From: CAZPXF01 sp964590945 | Lineage (GTDB): Bacteria; Bacillota; Clostridia; Lachnospirales; Lachnospiraceae | DNA: 22,577 nucleotides | Assembly (NCBI GenBank): GCA_964590945.1 | Contig: CAZPXF010000031.1 | Coordinates: 1-22,577, forward strand | Direction of reading: 5' to 3' | Shown: positions 1 through 6,609 of the stretch, piece by piece | How the letters are laid out: each line of letters begins with the position of its first letter | How positions within the stretch are numbered: position 1 is the first letter of the stretch | Notes under the pieces: model-generated | Database searches by the model: none | Told to the model about the DNA's origin: nothing | What the model saw: only the letters and a program-made list of their open reading frames with translations | Translations under genes and position numbers: made by a program

Positions 1-34
1 GAGAAAATCCTGAGCAGATGCTCAGGATTTTCTC
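1..34 (-). terminator. Perfect hairpin, likely terminator of the fprA operon
   Basis: A 16-base arm (1-16) is repeated exactly as its reverse complement at 19-34, leaving a tiny loop. It lies 14 bases past the stop codon of the flavodiiron gene on the minus strand. The A-rich end of the stem becomes a TTTT run on either strand, so it may stop transcription from both directions. The sequence before position 1 is missing, so a following U tract for the minus strand cannot be seen. Confidence 0.7.
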
Positions 35-48
35 TATAACCTTATATA

Positions 49-1269
49 TTAGGATTCTTTTTTCATGGATGCCAGGATTGCATCTGTGAACGCATCCAGT
101 TCATGCGCTTTTTCCGGTTTCAGCGAGGATGCCAGAGAAAGCCTGTCGCTGAGTACAGTCATATTTTTCAGCTCCTCATTGATGAATTTCTCCATCAGAT
201 CGCCGGATTTGCATGCCCAGGAGCCATTCTCAATCAGGGCAAAGGTTCTCTTCTGGAGATTCAACGCTTTCATATCCATCAGATAATTGTGCATAACCGG
301 ATAAATTCCAAGGTTATAGGTCACGCTTGCGAGGACAATATGGCTCAGGCGGAAGGTCTCAGAGATCAGATAGGACACATGTGTGTTCGATACATCGTAC
401 ATCACAACATTGGTCATTCCTTTCTCGCAGAGCTTCGCCGCCAGAGCTCCGGCTGCCGCCTCTGTGTTGCCGTACATGGAAGCGTACACGATCATTACGC
501 CTTCTTCCTCCGGCTCATATGTGCTCCAGTGGTTGTATTTGTCGAGCAGATAGCCGAAATCAGAACGCCACACCGGCCCGTGAAGCGGACAGATATACTT
601 GATATCGTCAACGATCCCGGCAGCTTTCTTCAGAAGAAGCTGTACGTGAGGACCGTATTTTCCAACGATATTTGTGTAGTAACGTCTGGCTTCGTCGATC
701 CAGTCGCGGTCGAAATTCACTTCGTCGTTGAAGAGGTGTCCGTCGAGAGCGCCGAAGGAGCCAAAGGCGTCTGCGGCAAAGAGAACGCCGCTTGTCACGT
801 CAAAGGTCACCATAGCCTCCGGCCAGTGAACCATTGGAGCGGAAACGAAGGTTACCGTGTGTTTTCCAAAGGTGCGCGTATCGCCCTCTGCAACCTCATC
901 CAGAGTATGTCCGTCAATGGAGAAACCGAACTGGCGCATCAGCATAAAAGATTTTTCCGTGCTGATGATCGTTACGTCCGGATAGCGGAGCAGGATCTCC
1001 TCGATGGATGCGCCGTGATCCGGTTCCATGTGATTGATCACCATGTAATCCAGACTGCGCCCGTCCAGAACATGCTCCAGGTTGGCAAGGAACTGGCGGC
1101 AGGCTGACCAGTCGATCGTATCAAAAAGAACTGTCTTCTCATCCAGAAGTACGTAAGCGTTGTACGAAACTCCCTTCGGTATCGGATGAATATTTTCAAA
1201 TAATGCAAGACGGCGGTCATTGGCGCCGATCCAGTATAAATCTTCGGTTACGTTTCTTACGCAATACAT
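49..1269 (-). CDS. fprA: Flavodiiron protein (A-type flavoprotein, O2/NO reductase)
   Basis: The 406-residue product matches the usual length and two-domain plan of flavodiiron proteins. An N-terminal metallo-beta-lactamase-like domain (about 1-250) carries the diiron ligand set: H80, E82, D84 and H85 in an HxExDH motif, H148, D167 and H230. A flavodoxin domain follows, with an FMN phosphate loop (SMYGNT, about 264-269). Family members reduce O2 to water or NO to N2O in the cytoplasm with electrons from rubredoxin. There is no rubredoxin domain fused here, but the gene just upstream encodes one at the end of its product. The ATG has a GGAGG site (1278-1282) 8 bases upstream and lies 15 bases after the upstream stop, so the two genes should be co-transcribed. 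The family call is firm; the substrate preference (O2 or NO) is open. Confidence 0.95.
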   Translation of the reverse strand: MYCVRNVTEDLYWIGANDRRLALFENIHPIPKGVSYNAYVLLDEKTVLFDTIDWSACRQFLANLEHVLDGRSLDYMVINHMEPDHGASIEEILLRYPDVTIISTEKSFMLMRQFGFSIDGHTLDEVAEGDTRTFGKHTVTFVSAPMVHWPEAMVTFDVTSGVLFAADAFGSFGALDGHLFNDEVNFDRDWIDEARRYYTNIVGKYGPHVQLLLKKAAGIVDDIKYICPLHGPVWRSDFGYLLDKYNHWSTYEPEEEGVMIVYASMYGNTEAAAGALAAKLCEKGMTNVVMYDVSNTHVSYLISETFRLSHIVLASVTYNLGIYPVMHNYLMDMKALNLQKRTFALIENGSWACKSGDLMEKFINEELKNMTVLSDRLSLASSLKPEKAHELDAFTDAILASMKKES

Positions 1270-1284
1270 GTCATTTACCTCCTT

Positions 1285-3204
1285 TTATTCCTCAATAAAC
1301 TGTTCTTTGCCTTCCCCGCATTCCGGGCAGACCCATTCTTCCGGAAGCTTCTCAAACAAGGTGCCCGGCAGCACGTCGTTCTCGTCATCGCCGATCTCAG
1401 GATTATATTCGTATCCGCAGCCGCTGCATATATAAGTTGGACCGATCGGTTCCGGTTTTGGAGGCGTCGGACGTTTCATTTTGATCATCGGAACCGGCGC
1501 CGGTTTCTTTGGCTCGCCATTATCCAGCGCCTGTGCCAGAAGAGGAAGAATCTCCATGACATCTCCGACAATACCATAGTCGCAGTTTTTGAAAATAGGC
1601 GCGTTTGCATTTTTGTTGATCGCCACGATCGTGCTGGCGTCCTTGATCCCCTTGAGATGCTGACTTGCGCCGGAGATTCCGCAGGCGATATAGAGATTAC
1701 CTGTGAATTTCTGGCCGGACATTCCTACATAGCGGTCGATCGGAACATATTTCAAAGTTTCTGCCACCGGACGGGAGGAGCCGATCGCTGCGCCGGCTGC
1801 AGCAGCGAGATCTTCAATGAGCTTCATATTTTCCTTTGCTCCGATTCCCTTTCCGGCGCTCACAACTCTCTCAGCCTGGTTGATCGGGGTATCGGCGTCG
1901 ATCCCCACGGAGAAATCATATCCGTCCTTGACAAGGTTTTCGGCAAGCGCGGCAACCCTTTCTTCTGCGGAGCCGCTCTTGAAGATCATCTTCTTGCGGA
2001 TTCCTGTCACAGCAGGCTTCTTCGGCGCTGCGCTTTTTCCGGAGGAAGAGGCGGATTTTGGTATTTTCCCGATCAGATGAGATGCGATGACAACTCTCTG
2101 TATTTCATTTGTCCCCTCATAGATTGTGGTAATTTTTGCGTCCCTGTATGCACGCTCTACATCCATTCCTTTCAGGAAACCGCTTCCGCCGAAGATCTGG
2201 AGGGCGTCGTTTGTAACCTCCAGCGCAATATCAGAAGCGTACATTTTAGCCATGGCTGCTTCCATTGCATATGGCTCATGGTGTTCTTTTAATTCAGCGG
2301 CGCTGTAGACAAGCATTCTGGCACAGCGCAGTTTGGTCGCCATGTCGGCAAGCTTAAAGGAGATAGACTGCTGGCGGCAGATCGGTTTGCCAAACTGTTC
2401 TCTTTCTTTGGAATATTCAAGTGCATTTTCAAAAGCGCCCTGTGCGATTCCAAGCGCCTGAGATGCGATTCCGATACGTCCTCCGTCCAGCGTTGCCATG
2501 GCAATTTTAAAGCCCTGGCCTTCTTTTCCCAGGAGATTTTCCTTCGGAACCTTTACATCATTAAAAATCAGCTCTGCTGTGGAGGAGGAACGGATTCCCA
2601 TTTTGTCATAGTGATCGCCGAATTCAAAGCCGTCCCAGCCCTTTTCAACAATAAAAGCGGATATTCCCTTTGTTCCGATACCTGGTGTTGTAACTGCAAA
2701 CACAACATAGGTATCTGCCTTTGGTGCGTTGGTGATGAAAATCTTATTACCATTTAACAGATAATGATCACCCTGAAGGACTGCGGTTGTCTCAGTTCCG
2801 CCTGCATCCGATCCGGCGTTAGGCTCTGTAAGGCCAAAGGCGCCGATCTTTTCACCCTTTGCGAGAGGAACTAAGTATTTCTGTTTCTGCTCTTCTGTCC
2901 CGAACTGGAAGATCGGCCATGTCCCAAGGGAAACATGGGCGGATAAAATAACTCCGGCGCCGCCGTCCACCCTGGAAAGCTCTTCAACTGCAATGGCATA
3001 GCTTATAACATCGAGTCCGGCGCCGCCGTATTCTTTTGGATAGGGGATTCCCATAAGACCAAGCTCTGCAAGCTTTTTTACAGCTTCCGTCGGGAATTCG
3101 TTGTTCTGATCCATCATAAAAGCGAAAGGCTTTACTTCCTCTTCCGCGAATTTGCGGATCGTCTGACGAAATTCCTCATGAGTTTCTGTTGTTTTGAAAT
3201 ACAT
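1285..3204 (-). CDS. Acyl-CoA dehydrogenase / EtfA FAD domain / rubredoxin fusion
   Basis: The 639-residue product has three parts. Residues 1-380 are a complete short-chain-type acyl-CoA dehydrogenase, with the GLTEPNAGSD signature (124-133), a QIFGGSGF segment (336-343) and the catalytic base E363 in IYEGTNEIQR. A Ser/Lys/Pro-rich linker (384-400) leads to about 400-560, which match the C-terminal FAD domain of electron transfer flavoprotein alpha: a VVSAGKGIG motif near 447-455, SRPV at 477-480 and a GISGASQH segment near 509-516. The N-terminal half of EtfA and all of EtfB are absent. After a Pro/Lys linker, residues 590-639 are a rubredoxin with iron ligands C593, C596, C626 and C629. 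Start: ATG with GGAGG 7 bases upstream. It is the first gene of an operon with the flavodiiron protein, whose electron donor is normally rubredoxin. Domain calls are direct readings; the electron route and acyl substrate are inference. Confidence 0.93.
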   Translation of the reverse strand: MYFKTTETHEEFRQTIRKFAEEEVKPFAFMMDQNNEFPTEAVKKLAELGLMGIPYPKEYGGAGLDVISYAIAVEELSRVDGGAGVILSAHVSLGTWPIFQFGTEEQKQKYLVPLAKGEKIGAFGLTEPNAGSDAGGTETTAVLQGDHYLLNGNKIFITNAPKADTYVVFAVTTPGIGTKGISAFIVEKGWDGFEFGDHYDKMGIRSSSTAELIFNDVKVPKENLLGKEGQGFKIAMATLDGGRIGIASQALGIAQGAFENALEYSKEREQFGKPICRQQSISFKLADMATKLRCARMLVYSAAELKEHHEPYAMEAAMAKMYASDIALEVTNDALQIFGGSGFLKGMDVERAYRDAKITTIYEGTNEIQRVVIASHLIGKIPKSASSSGKSAAPKKPAVTGIRKKMIFKSGSAEERVAALAENLVKDGYDFSVGIDADTPINQAERVVSAGKGIGAKENMKLIEDLAAAAGAAIGSSRPVAETLKYVPIDRYVGMSGQKFTGNLYIACGISGASQHLKGIKDASTIVAINKNANAPIFKNCDYGIVGDVMEILPLLAQALDNGEPKKPAPVPMIKMKRPTPPKPEPIGPTYICSGCGYEYNPEIGDDENDVLPGTLFEKLPEEWVCPECGEGKEQFIEE

Positions 3205-3382
3205 GATACATCCTCCTTTTCTACACTGGATTCATAACAGCAAAATCGTCAAAATGATTTTCGTAAATATCTGAAAATATATTTAAAAATTCTGTCATAT
3301 TGAAGATAAAGCGCTATGTAAACTAAAATCGAACGACAAAAATGATAAGAAATCTGTCTATTCATTACTATCAGTGTATCAA

Positions 3383-3411
3383 AGTATACAGTTGAAAGCA
3401 AGACTTGTCCG
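3383..3411 (-). promoter_or_regulatory. Candidate promoter of the dehydrogenase/fprA operon
   Basis: On the minus strand TATACT (3383-3388) lies 17 bases from CGGACA (3406-3411), a partial -35 match. It would give a leader of about 170 bases. Its -35 overlaps the -35 of the plus-strand promoter at 3405-3410, so the two would be back to back. An alternative closer to the gene is TTTACA with TATGAC (17-base spacing, plus-strand 3294-3322). The choice is uncertain. Confidence 0.35.
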
Positions 3412-3433
3412 GATGATTTTTTACTGTTATAAT
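3405..3433 (+). promoter_or_regulatory. Promoter for the secreted protein/ADH/ridA operon
   Basis: TTGTCC (3405-3410) and a perfect TATAAT (3428-3433) are 17 bases apart, 64 bases before the likely start codon at 3498. No other good promoter is seen before 5951, so it may serve all three genes. Confidence 0.65.
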
Positions 3434-3497
3434 GAATTTAATTTAAAATCGAAAAACAGGTAATTATTGACCTGAGATCAAAACAGGAGGGATGAAA

Positions 3498-4358
3498 ATG
3501 AAAAGAAAAAACTGGCTTCTGATGCTTGCGGTATGTCTTGCGCTGTGCGCGGGGATCTTCGGGAAAAGCGGAATGAAAGCCGAGGCGGCCAGCAGCTACA
3601 AGCAGCTTTTTACCGGGTCATCGACGGTTGAAAAGAGCGGGAAGTATTATTTTAAGATGACAAATGGCAAATATTATGTGTCAACAAAGAAGGGGAGCGG
3701 ATATACCTTAACACCGATAAGCGGGCGCGCATATTCGAATGGGAAGCAGGTATATTATACCTATTCGAATATTTTGTATAAGTATGTCCTGTCTTCGGGA
3801 AAGAATACGAAGCTTAAGACATTCAAAACAGTCAGCGATGATAACTATTATATCAGTACGATTTACGGAAATAAGATTTTTGTCACAAGGGCTTCTTTTG
3901 ATGCCTGGAAATACTGGACATATATGTATAATACAGATACAAAGAAAACGAAGAAGATTCTCAGTAATTGTACGATTGAGGCAAGATATGGGAAGTATGT
4001 GGTGGGCGCTAAAGAGTACCGGACGGATGTAGCGCCATATACTTTAACATTATATAAAATTACATCAAAGGGGCTTTCCAGGGTTAAAAAGCTGACTTCT
4101 TATGGAAAGTCGCCGACATTTGCTGGCGGTAAACTGTATTATGTTGTGTATCCGAAAGACAGCATGGAGAAGGCGACCCTTTACAGATGCAGCGCCAAAA
4201 ACGGGAAAAGTAAGAAACTGATCAAAACTTTCAAATCTTCACAAAAGTATACGGGCGTTTATATCTATGATATTACTTCAAAGAGCTGTAAAGTAAGCAA
4301 AGATAATAAGATATATAAATATACATATAAAACGAATAAGCTAACGAAATTGAATTAA
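3498..4358 (+). CDS. Secreted Tyr/Lys-rich beta-propeller-like protein, function unknown
   Basis: The 286-residue product begins with a signal peptide: a KRK-rich start, a hydrophobic core, and an AEA-AS cleavage site near residue 30. The mature part is rich in tyrosine and lysine and shows repeated short blades of the form LYKY...GKxxKLKTF, at about four to six places through to the last residues. This is typical of beta-propeller proteins of the DUF5050/WD40-like kind, but I cannot name a family with confidence. There is no transmembrane anchor, lipobox or sortase signal, so it is probably released or held by charge. An in-frame ATG at 3492 lies only 1 base from AGGAGG (3485-3490), while the ATG at 3498 has 7-base spacing and is preferred. 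The next gene's ribosome binding site overlaps this stop codon, so the two are linked in one transcript although the functions look unrelated. Confidence 0.8.
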   Translation: MKRKNWLLMLAVCLALCAGIFGKSGMKAEAASSYKQLFTGSSTVEKSGKYYFKMTNGKYYVSTKKGSGYTLTPISGRAYSNGKQVYYTYSNILYKYVLSSGKNTKLKTFKTVSDDNYYISTIYGNKIFVTRASFDAWKYWTYMYNTDTKKTKKILSNCTIEARYGKYVVGAKEYRTDVAPYTLTLYKITSKGLSRVKKLTSYGKSPTFAGGKLYYVVYPKDSMEKATLYRCSAKNGKSKKLIKTFKSSQKYTGVYIYDITSKSCKVSKDNKIYKYTYKTNKLTKLN

Positions 4359-4372
4359 GGAGGTATCTTGTT

Positions 4373-5554
4373 ATGCAGAGTTTTGTACAGTACACGCCAA
4401 CCGAGATCGTGTTTGGCAAGGATGCAGAGCTTCAGACCGCCGCGGAGGTGAAAAAATGGGGCGGCTCCAGAATCGTGCTCGTCTATGGCGGCGGAAGCGT
4501 TGTCAGGAGCGGCCTTTTAAAGCGAGTGGAGGAGCAGCTTGAGGCAGAGGGAATCGAGTATATCGAGTTCGGAGGAGTCAGGCCGAATCCGAGGCTTGCG
4601 TATGCTGAGGAGGGCGTGAAAAAGGCGGCCGGGTTCGGGGCAGATATGATCGTTGCTGTCGGCGGCGGAAGCTCGATCGATACGGCAAAGGGAATCGCTC
4701 ACGGAGTTGCCAACCCGGAACTGAAGCTGTGGGATATCTGGACACATAAGGCAGAGCTTACAAAGAGTCTTCCGGTCGGGGTTATCCTTACGATCTCCGC
4801 GGCAGGAAGCGAGACAAGCGATTCTGCGGTTCTGACAAATGAGGAACTCGGACAGAAGATCGGACTTTCCACAGATTTCAACCGTCCGAAATTCGCGATC
4901 ATGAACCCGGAGCTTACCTATACTCTGCCGAAGTATCAGCTTACCTGCGGCATCGTTGATATTATGATGCATACTCTGGATCGTTATTTCACACATACAA
5001 AGGGAAATACTTTGACAGACGAGATCGCAGAGGGACTCTTACGCACAACGATAGCTGCCGGGCGCGTCGCGTTTGAAAATCAGGAGGATTATGACGCGAT
5101 GAGCGATATTATGTGGTGCGGAAGCATTTCCCATAATGGAATTACAGGTCTTGGAGCAGTGACGGACTTTGCACCGCATCAGCTCGGACATGAATTGAGC
5201 GCGAAATATGACGTCGCGCATGGGGCAAGCCTTTCCGCAGTCTGGGGAGCATGGGCGACCTATGTATATCCGGAGGAGCCGGAGAGATTCCAGAGATATG
5301 CCAGTAAGGTCTGGGGAATTGAAGAGAGCGACCCGGTAGAGGCAGCGAAAGCAGGAATCGCTGCGACCGTGGAATACTTCAGGTCGCTGGATATGCCGGT
5401 CAGCCTTCCGGATCTGAAGATCGGGGAGCTTACGGATGAAGACTGCAGAGTCCTTGCAGAGAATTGTTCCCGCAAAGGGGCGCGCACCATCGGCGGATTT
5501 AAGGTGATGGATACCGAAGATATCTACGAGACATATAAGCTCGCAAATAAATAA
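4373..5554 (+). CDS. Iron-containing alcohol dehydrogenase (butanol dehydrogenase/YqhD type)
   Basis: The 393-residue product is full length for group III metal-dependent alcohol dehydrogenases. It carries a GGGSVVRSG loop near 40-47 and the NAD(P)-binding GGGSSIDTAKG near 97-107. The metal ligands are D196, H200, H269 and H283, with the same spacing as D194, H198, H267 and H281 of E. coli YqhD. Such enzymes reduce aldehydes to alcohols with NAD(P)H in the cytoplasm, serving fermentation or aldehyde detoxification; the substrate cannot be read from sequence. The start has AGGAGG (4358-4363) 9 bases upstream, overlapping the stop codon of the preceding gene, which suggests coupling. ridA follows 19 bases after its stop. 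Confidence 0.93.
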   Translation: MQSFVQYTPTEIVFGKDAELQTAAEVKKWGGSRIVLVYGGGSVVRSGLLKRVEEQLEAEGIEYIEFGGVRPNPRLAYAEEGVKKAAGFGADMIVAVGGGSSIDTAKGIAHGVANPELKLWDIWTHKAELTKSLPVGVILTISAAGSETSDSAVLTNEELGQKIGLSTDFNRPKFAIMNPELTYTLPKYQLTCGIVDIMMHTLDRYFTHTKGNTLTDEIAEGLLRTTIAAGRVAFENQEDYDAMSDIMWCGSISHNGITGLGAVTDFAPHQLGHELSAKYDVAHGASLSAVWGAWATYVYPEEPERFQRYASKVWGIEESDPVEAAKAGIAATVEYFRSLDMPVSLPDLKIGELTDEDCRVLAENCSRKGARTIGGFKVMDTEDIYETYKLANK

Positions 5555-5573
5555 TGGAAAGAAGGAATTTATT

Positions 5574-5951
5574 GTGAAAACAGTAGCGACAGAAAAGGCG
5601 CCAAAGGCGCTCGGACCATATTCGCAGGGATATATCCATAACGGAGTTCTGTATTCAGCGGGACAGATTGCAATCAACCCTGAGACAGACGCGATCGAGG
5701 CAGAGACAATTGCGGAGCAGACAGAGCAGGTTTGCCGGAATCTCGGAGCGATTCTCGAGGCGGCAGGGACATCCTTTGACAAGGTATTAAAGACAACGTG
5801 CTTCCTGTCGGATATGGGAGATTTTGCAGCGTTTAATGAAGTGTATGGCAAATATTTTACAGGGAAACCGGCAAGAAGCTGCGTTGCGGTTAAGACGCTC
5901 CCCAAAAACGTTCTCTGTGAGGTTGAGGTGATCGCCGCTGTAGAGGAGTAA
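5574..5951 (+). CDS. ridA: RidA family enamine/imine deaminase
   Basis: The 125-residue product has the standard RidA length and pattern: GPYSQG near 14-19, R101 followed by C103 (the carboxylate-binding arginine region, R105 and C107 in E. coli), and E116 in the CEVEVIA end. RidA trimers hydrolyse reactive 2-aminoacrylate and related imines made by PLP enzymes, protecting transaminases in the cytoplasm. The start is GTG with AAGGA 7 bases upstream. It is the third gene of the run starting at 3498. Being next to an alcohol dehydrogenase suggests a shared job in handling reactive carbonyl or imine metabolites, but that is only inference. Confidence 0.93.
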   Translation: MKTVATEKAPKALGPYSQGYIHNGVLYSAGQIAINPETDAIEAETIAEQTEQVCRNLGAILEAAGTSFDKVLKTTCFLSDMGDFAAFNEVYGKYFTGKPARSCVAVKTLPKNVLCEVEVIAAVEE

Positions 5952-6023
5952 AGCACTGATTTGGTGAAATAGACTGATAATTTTACTCATATTTTTAATT
6001 TGAGAAAATTGTTATGGCAATCT

Positions 6024-6050
6024 GCACAAAAAAATTTTTAAAAATTGTGC
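6024..6050. repeat. AT-rich inverted repeat between ridA and the HPr-like gene
   Basis: GCACAA (6024-6029) and TTGTGC (6045-6050) flank a run of A and T. It may be an operator or a weak terminator of the ridA transcript. No GC-rich stem plus U tract is present, so the role is open. The rest of 5952-6070 is AT-rich without a clear gene. Confidence 0.35.
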
Positions 6051-6070
6051 AAATTCATCAAAAGATGCCG

Positions 6071-6099
6071 TTGTAAAAAATCCGTTTTTCAAAGATAAT
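6071..6099 (+). promoter_or_regulatory. Promoter for the HPr-like gene
   Basis: TTGTAA (6071-6076) and GATAAT (6094-6099) are separated by 17 bases. Transcription would start near 6106, just ahead of a strong AGGAGGA ribosome binding site at 6112-6118. Confidence 0.55.
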
Positions 6100-6127
6100 A
6101 CATGTAAAGGCAGGAGGAATTTACCAC

Positions 6128-6178
6128 TTGTCTTTGCATGTAAATTTTAACGTTTATGAAAGGACGTGTTATTTTTGA
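6128..6178 (+). CDS. Possible 16-codon leader ORF
   Basis: A TTG at 6128 opens a 16-residue frame (MSLHVNFNVYERTCYF) ending at TGA 6176-6178. A strong AGGAGGA (6112-6118) lies 9 bases before it and has no other start codon in reach. The stop overlaps the likely TTG start of the HPr-like gene as TTGA, the arrangement of translational coupling. An inverted repeat (6100-6112 with 6129-6141) brackets the ribosome binding site. The peptide resembles nothing I know. It may be a coupling device rather than a functional protein. Confidence 0.35.
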   Translation: MSLHVNFNVYERTCYF

Positions 6179-6402
6179 AAAACGAGAAAAAAATTAAACT
6201 GAACAGAGATGCGGTAGTGGATTTCGTACGTGCGGCTGAGAAGTGTGATTTTGATGTTGATATATTTTATAATCGCTTCATCATTGATGCGAAATCTATC
6301 ATGGGAGTTTTCAGCCTGGATCTGTCGAAAAAGCTGACAGTGCGGTACAATGGAGTGAATCCGGAATTTGAAGAGGTGCTGGATAAATACCGCGCCGCTT
6401 AA
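6175..6402 (+). CDS. HPr-like protein lacking the phosphocarrier histidine
   Basis: The 75-residue product aligns with the HPr fold of the sugar phosphotransferase system, whose members are about 85-90 residues. The second half keeps the DAKSIMGVFSL segment, equivalent to the HPr kinase site, with S41 at the position of Ser46. In the first half, where HPr has the active His15, this protein has Asn10 and no histidine at all, so it cannot carry phosphate from enzyme I. Crh of Bacillus is a known histidine-less HPr relative used in carbon regulation, and a similar signalling role is possible here. The start is taken as TTG at 6175, 10 bases after AGGA; an in-frame GTG at 6166 lies only 1 base from the ribosome binding site. 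It is a single-gene transcript ending at the terminator at 6457-6515. Confidence 0.8.
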   Translation: MKNEKKIKLNRDAVVDFVRAAEKCDFDVDIFYNRFIIDAKSIMGVFSLDLSKKLTVRYNGVNPEFEEVLDKYRAA

Positions 6403-6406
6403 GCAC

Positions 6407-6448
6407 GGAAGAAGGATTGCATCGCTAACGGAAGAAGGACTGCGTCGC
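6407..6448 (+). repeat. Two tandem 19-base imperfect repeats
   Basis: GGAAGAAGGATTGCATCGC (6407-6425) recurs at 6430-6448 with two changes, at a 23-base period. They lie right after the HPr-like stop codon, between it and the terminator hairpin. Confidence 0.75.
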
Positions 6449-6456
6449 GAAAAGGG

Positions 6457-6515
6457 AAATACATGTTTCAGACAAACCGATTGGGAAAAGAGGCGTCTGA
6501 AGCATGTATTTTTTT
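6457..6515 (+). terminator. Rho-independent terminator after the HPr-like gene
   Basis: AAATACATGTTTCAGAC (6457-6473) pairs over 17 bases, with one G-U pair, with 6495-6511. The loop is 21 bases. A run of seven T residues at 6509-6515 follows and partly overlaps the stem. Confidence 0.85.
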
Positions 6516-6609
6516 GCAGCGGAAAAAGTTCACGATTTCTTTTTTCCGGTTCATTGTGTATACTGGATAGTATCAGGAATTGATTTGAGAGAAAAGAGGA
6601 TTGAATAAA

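Noticed and set aside
103..1107. 334-residue plus-strand frame opposite the flavodiiron gene
   Set aside because: It shows no domain, lies entirely over a well-conserved gene, and its composition is that of a reverse-complement artefact.
3492..3497. ATG at 3492 as start of the secreted protein
   Set aside because: It lies 1 base from AGGAGG; the ATG at 3498 has normal spacing.
6166..6174. GTG at 6166 as start of the HPr-like gene
   Set aside because: It lies 1 base from the AAAGGA ribosome binding site; TTG at 6175 fits better and matches the expected HPr N-terminus.
6601..6609. TTG at 6601 as start of the helicase
   Set aside because: It directly touches AGAGGA; GTG at 6610 has 9-base spacing.
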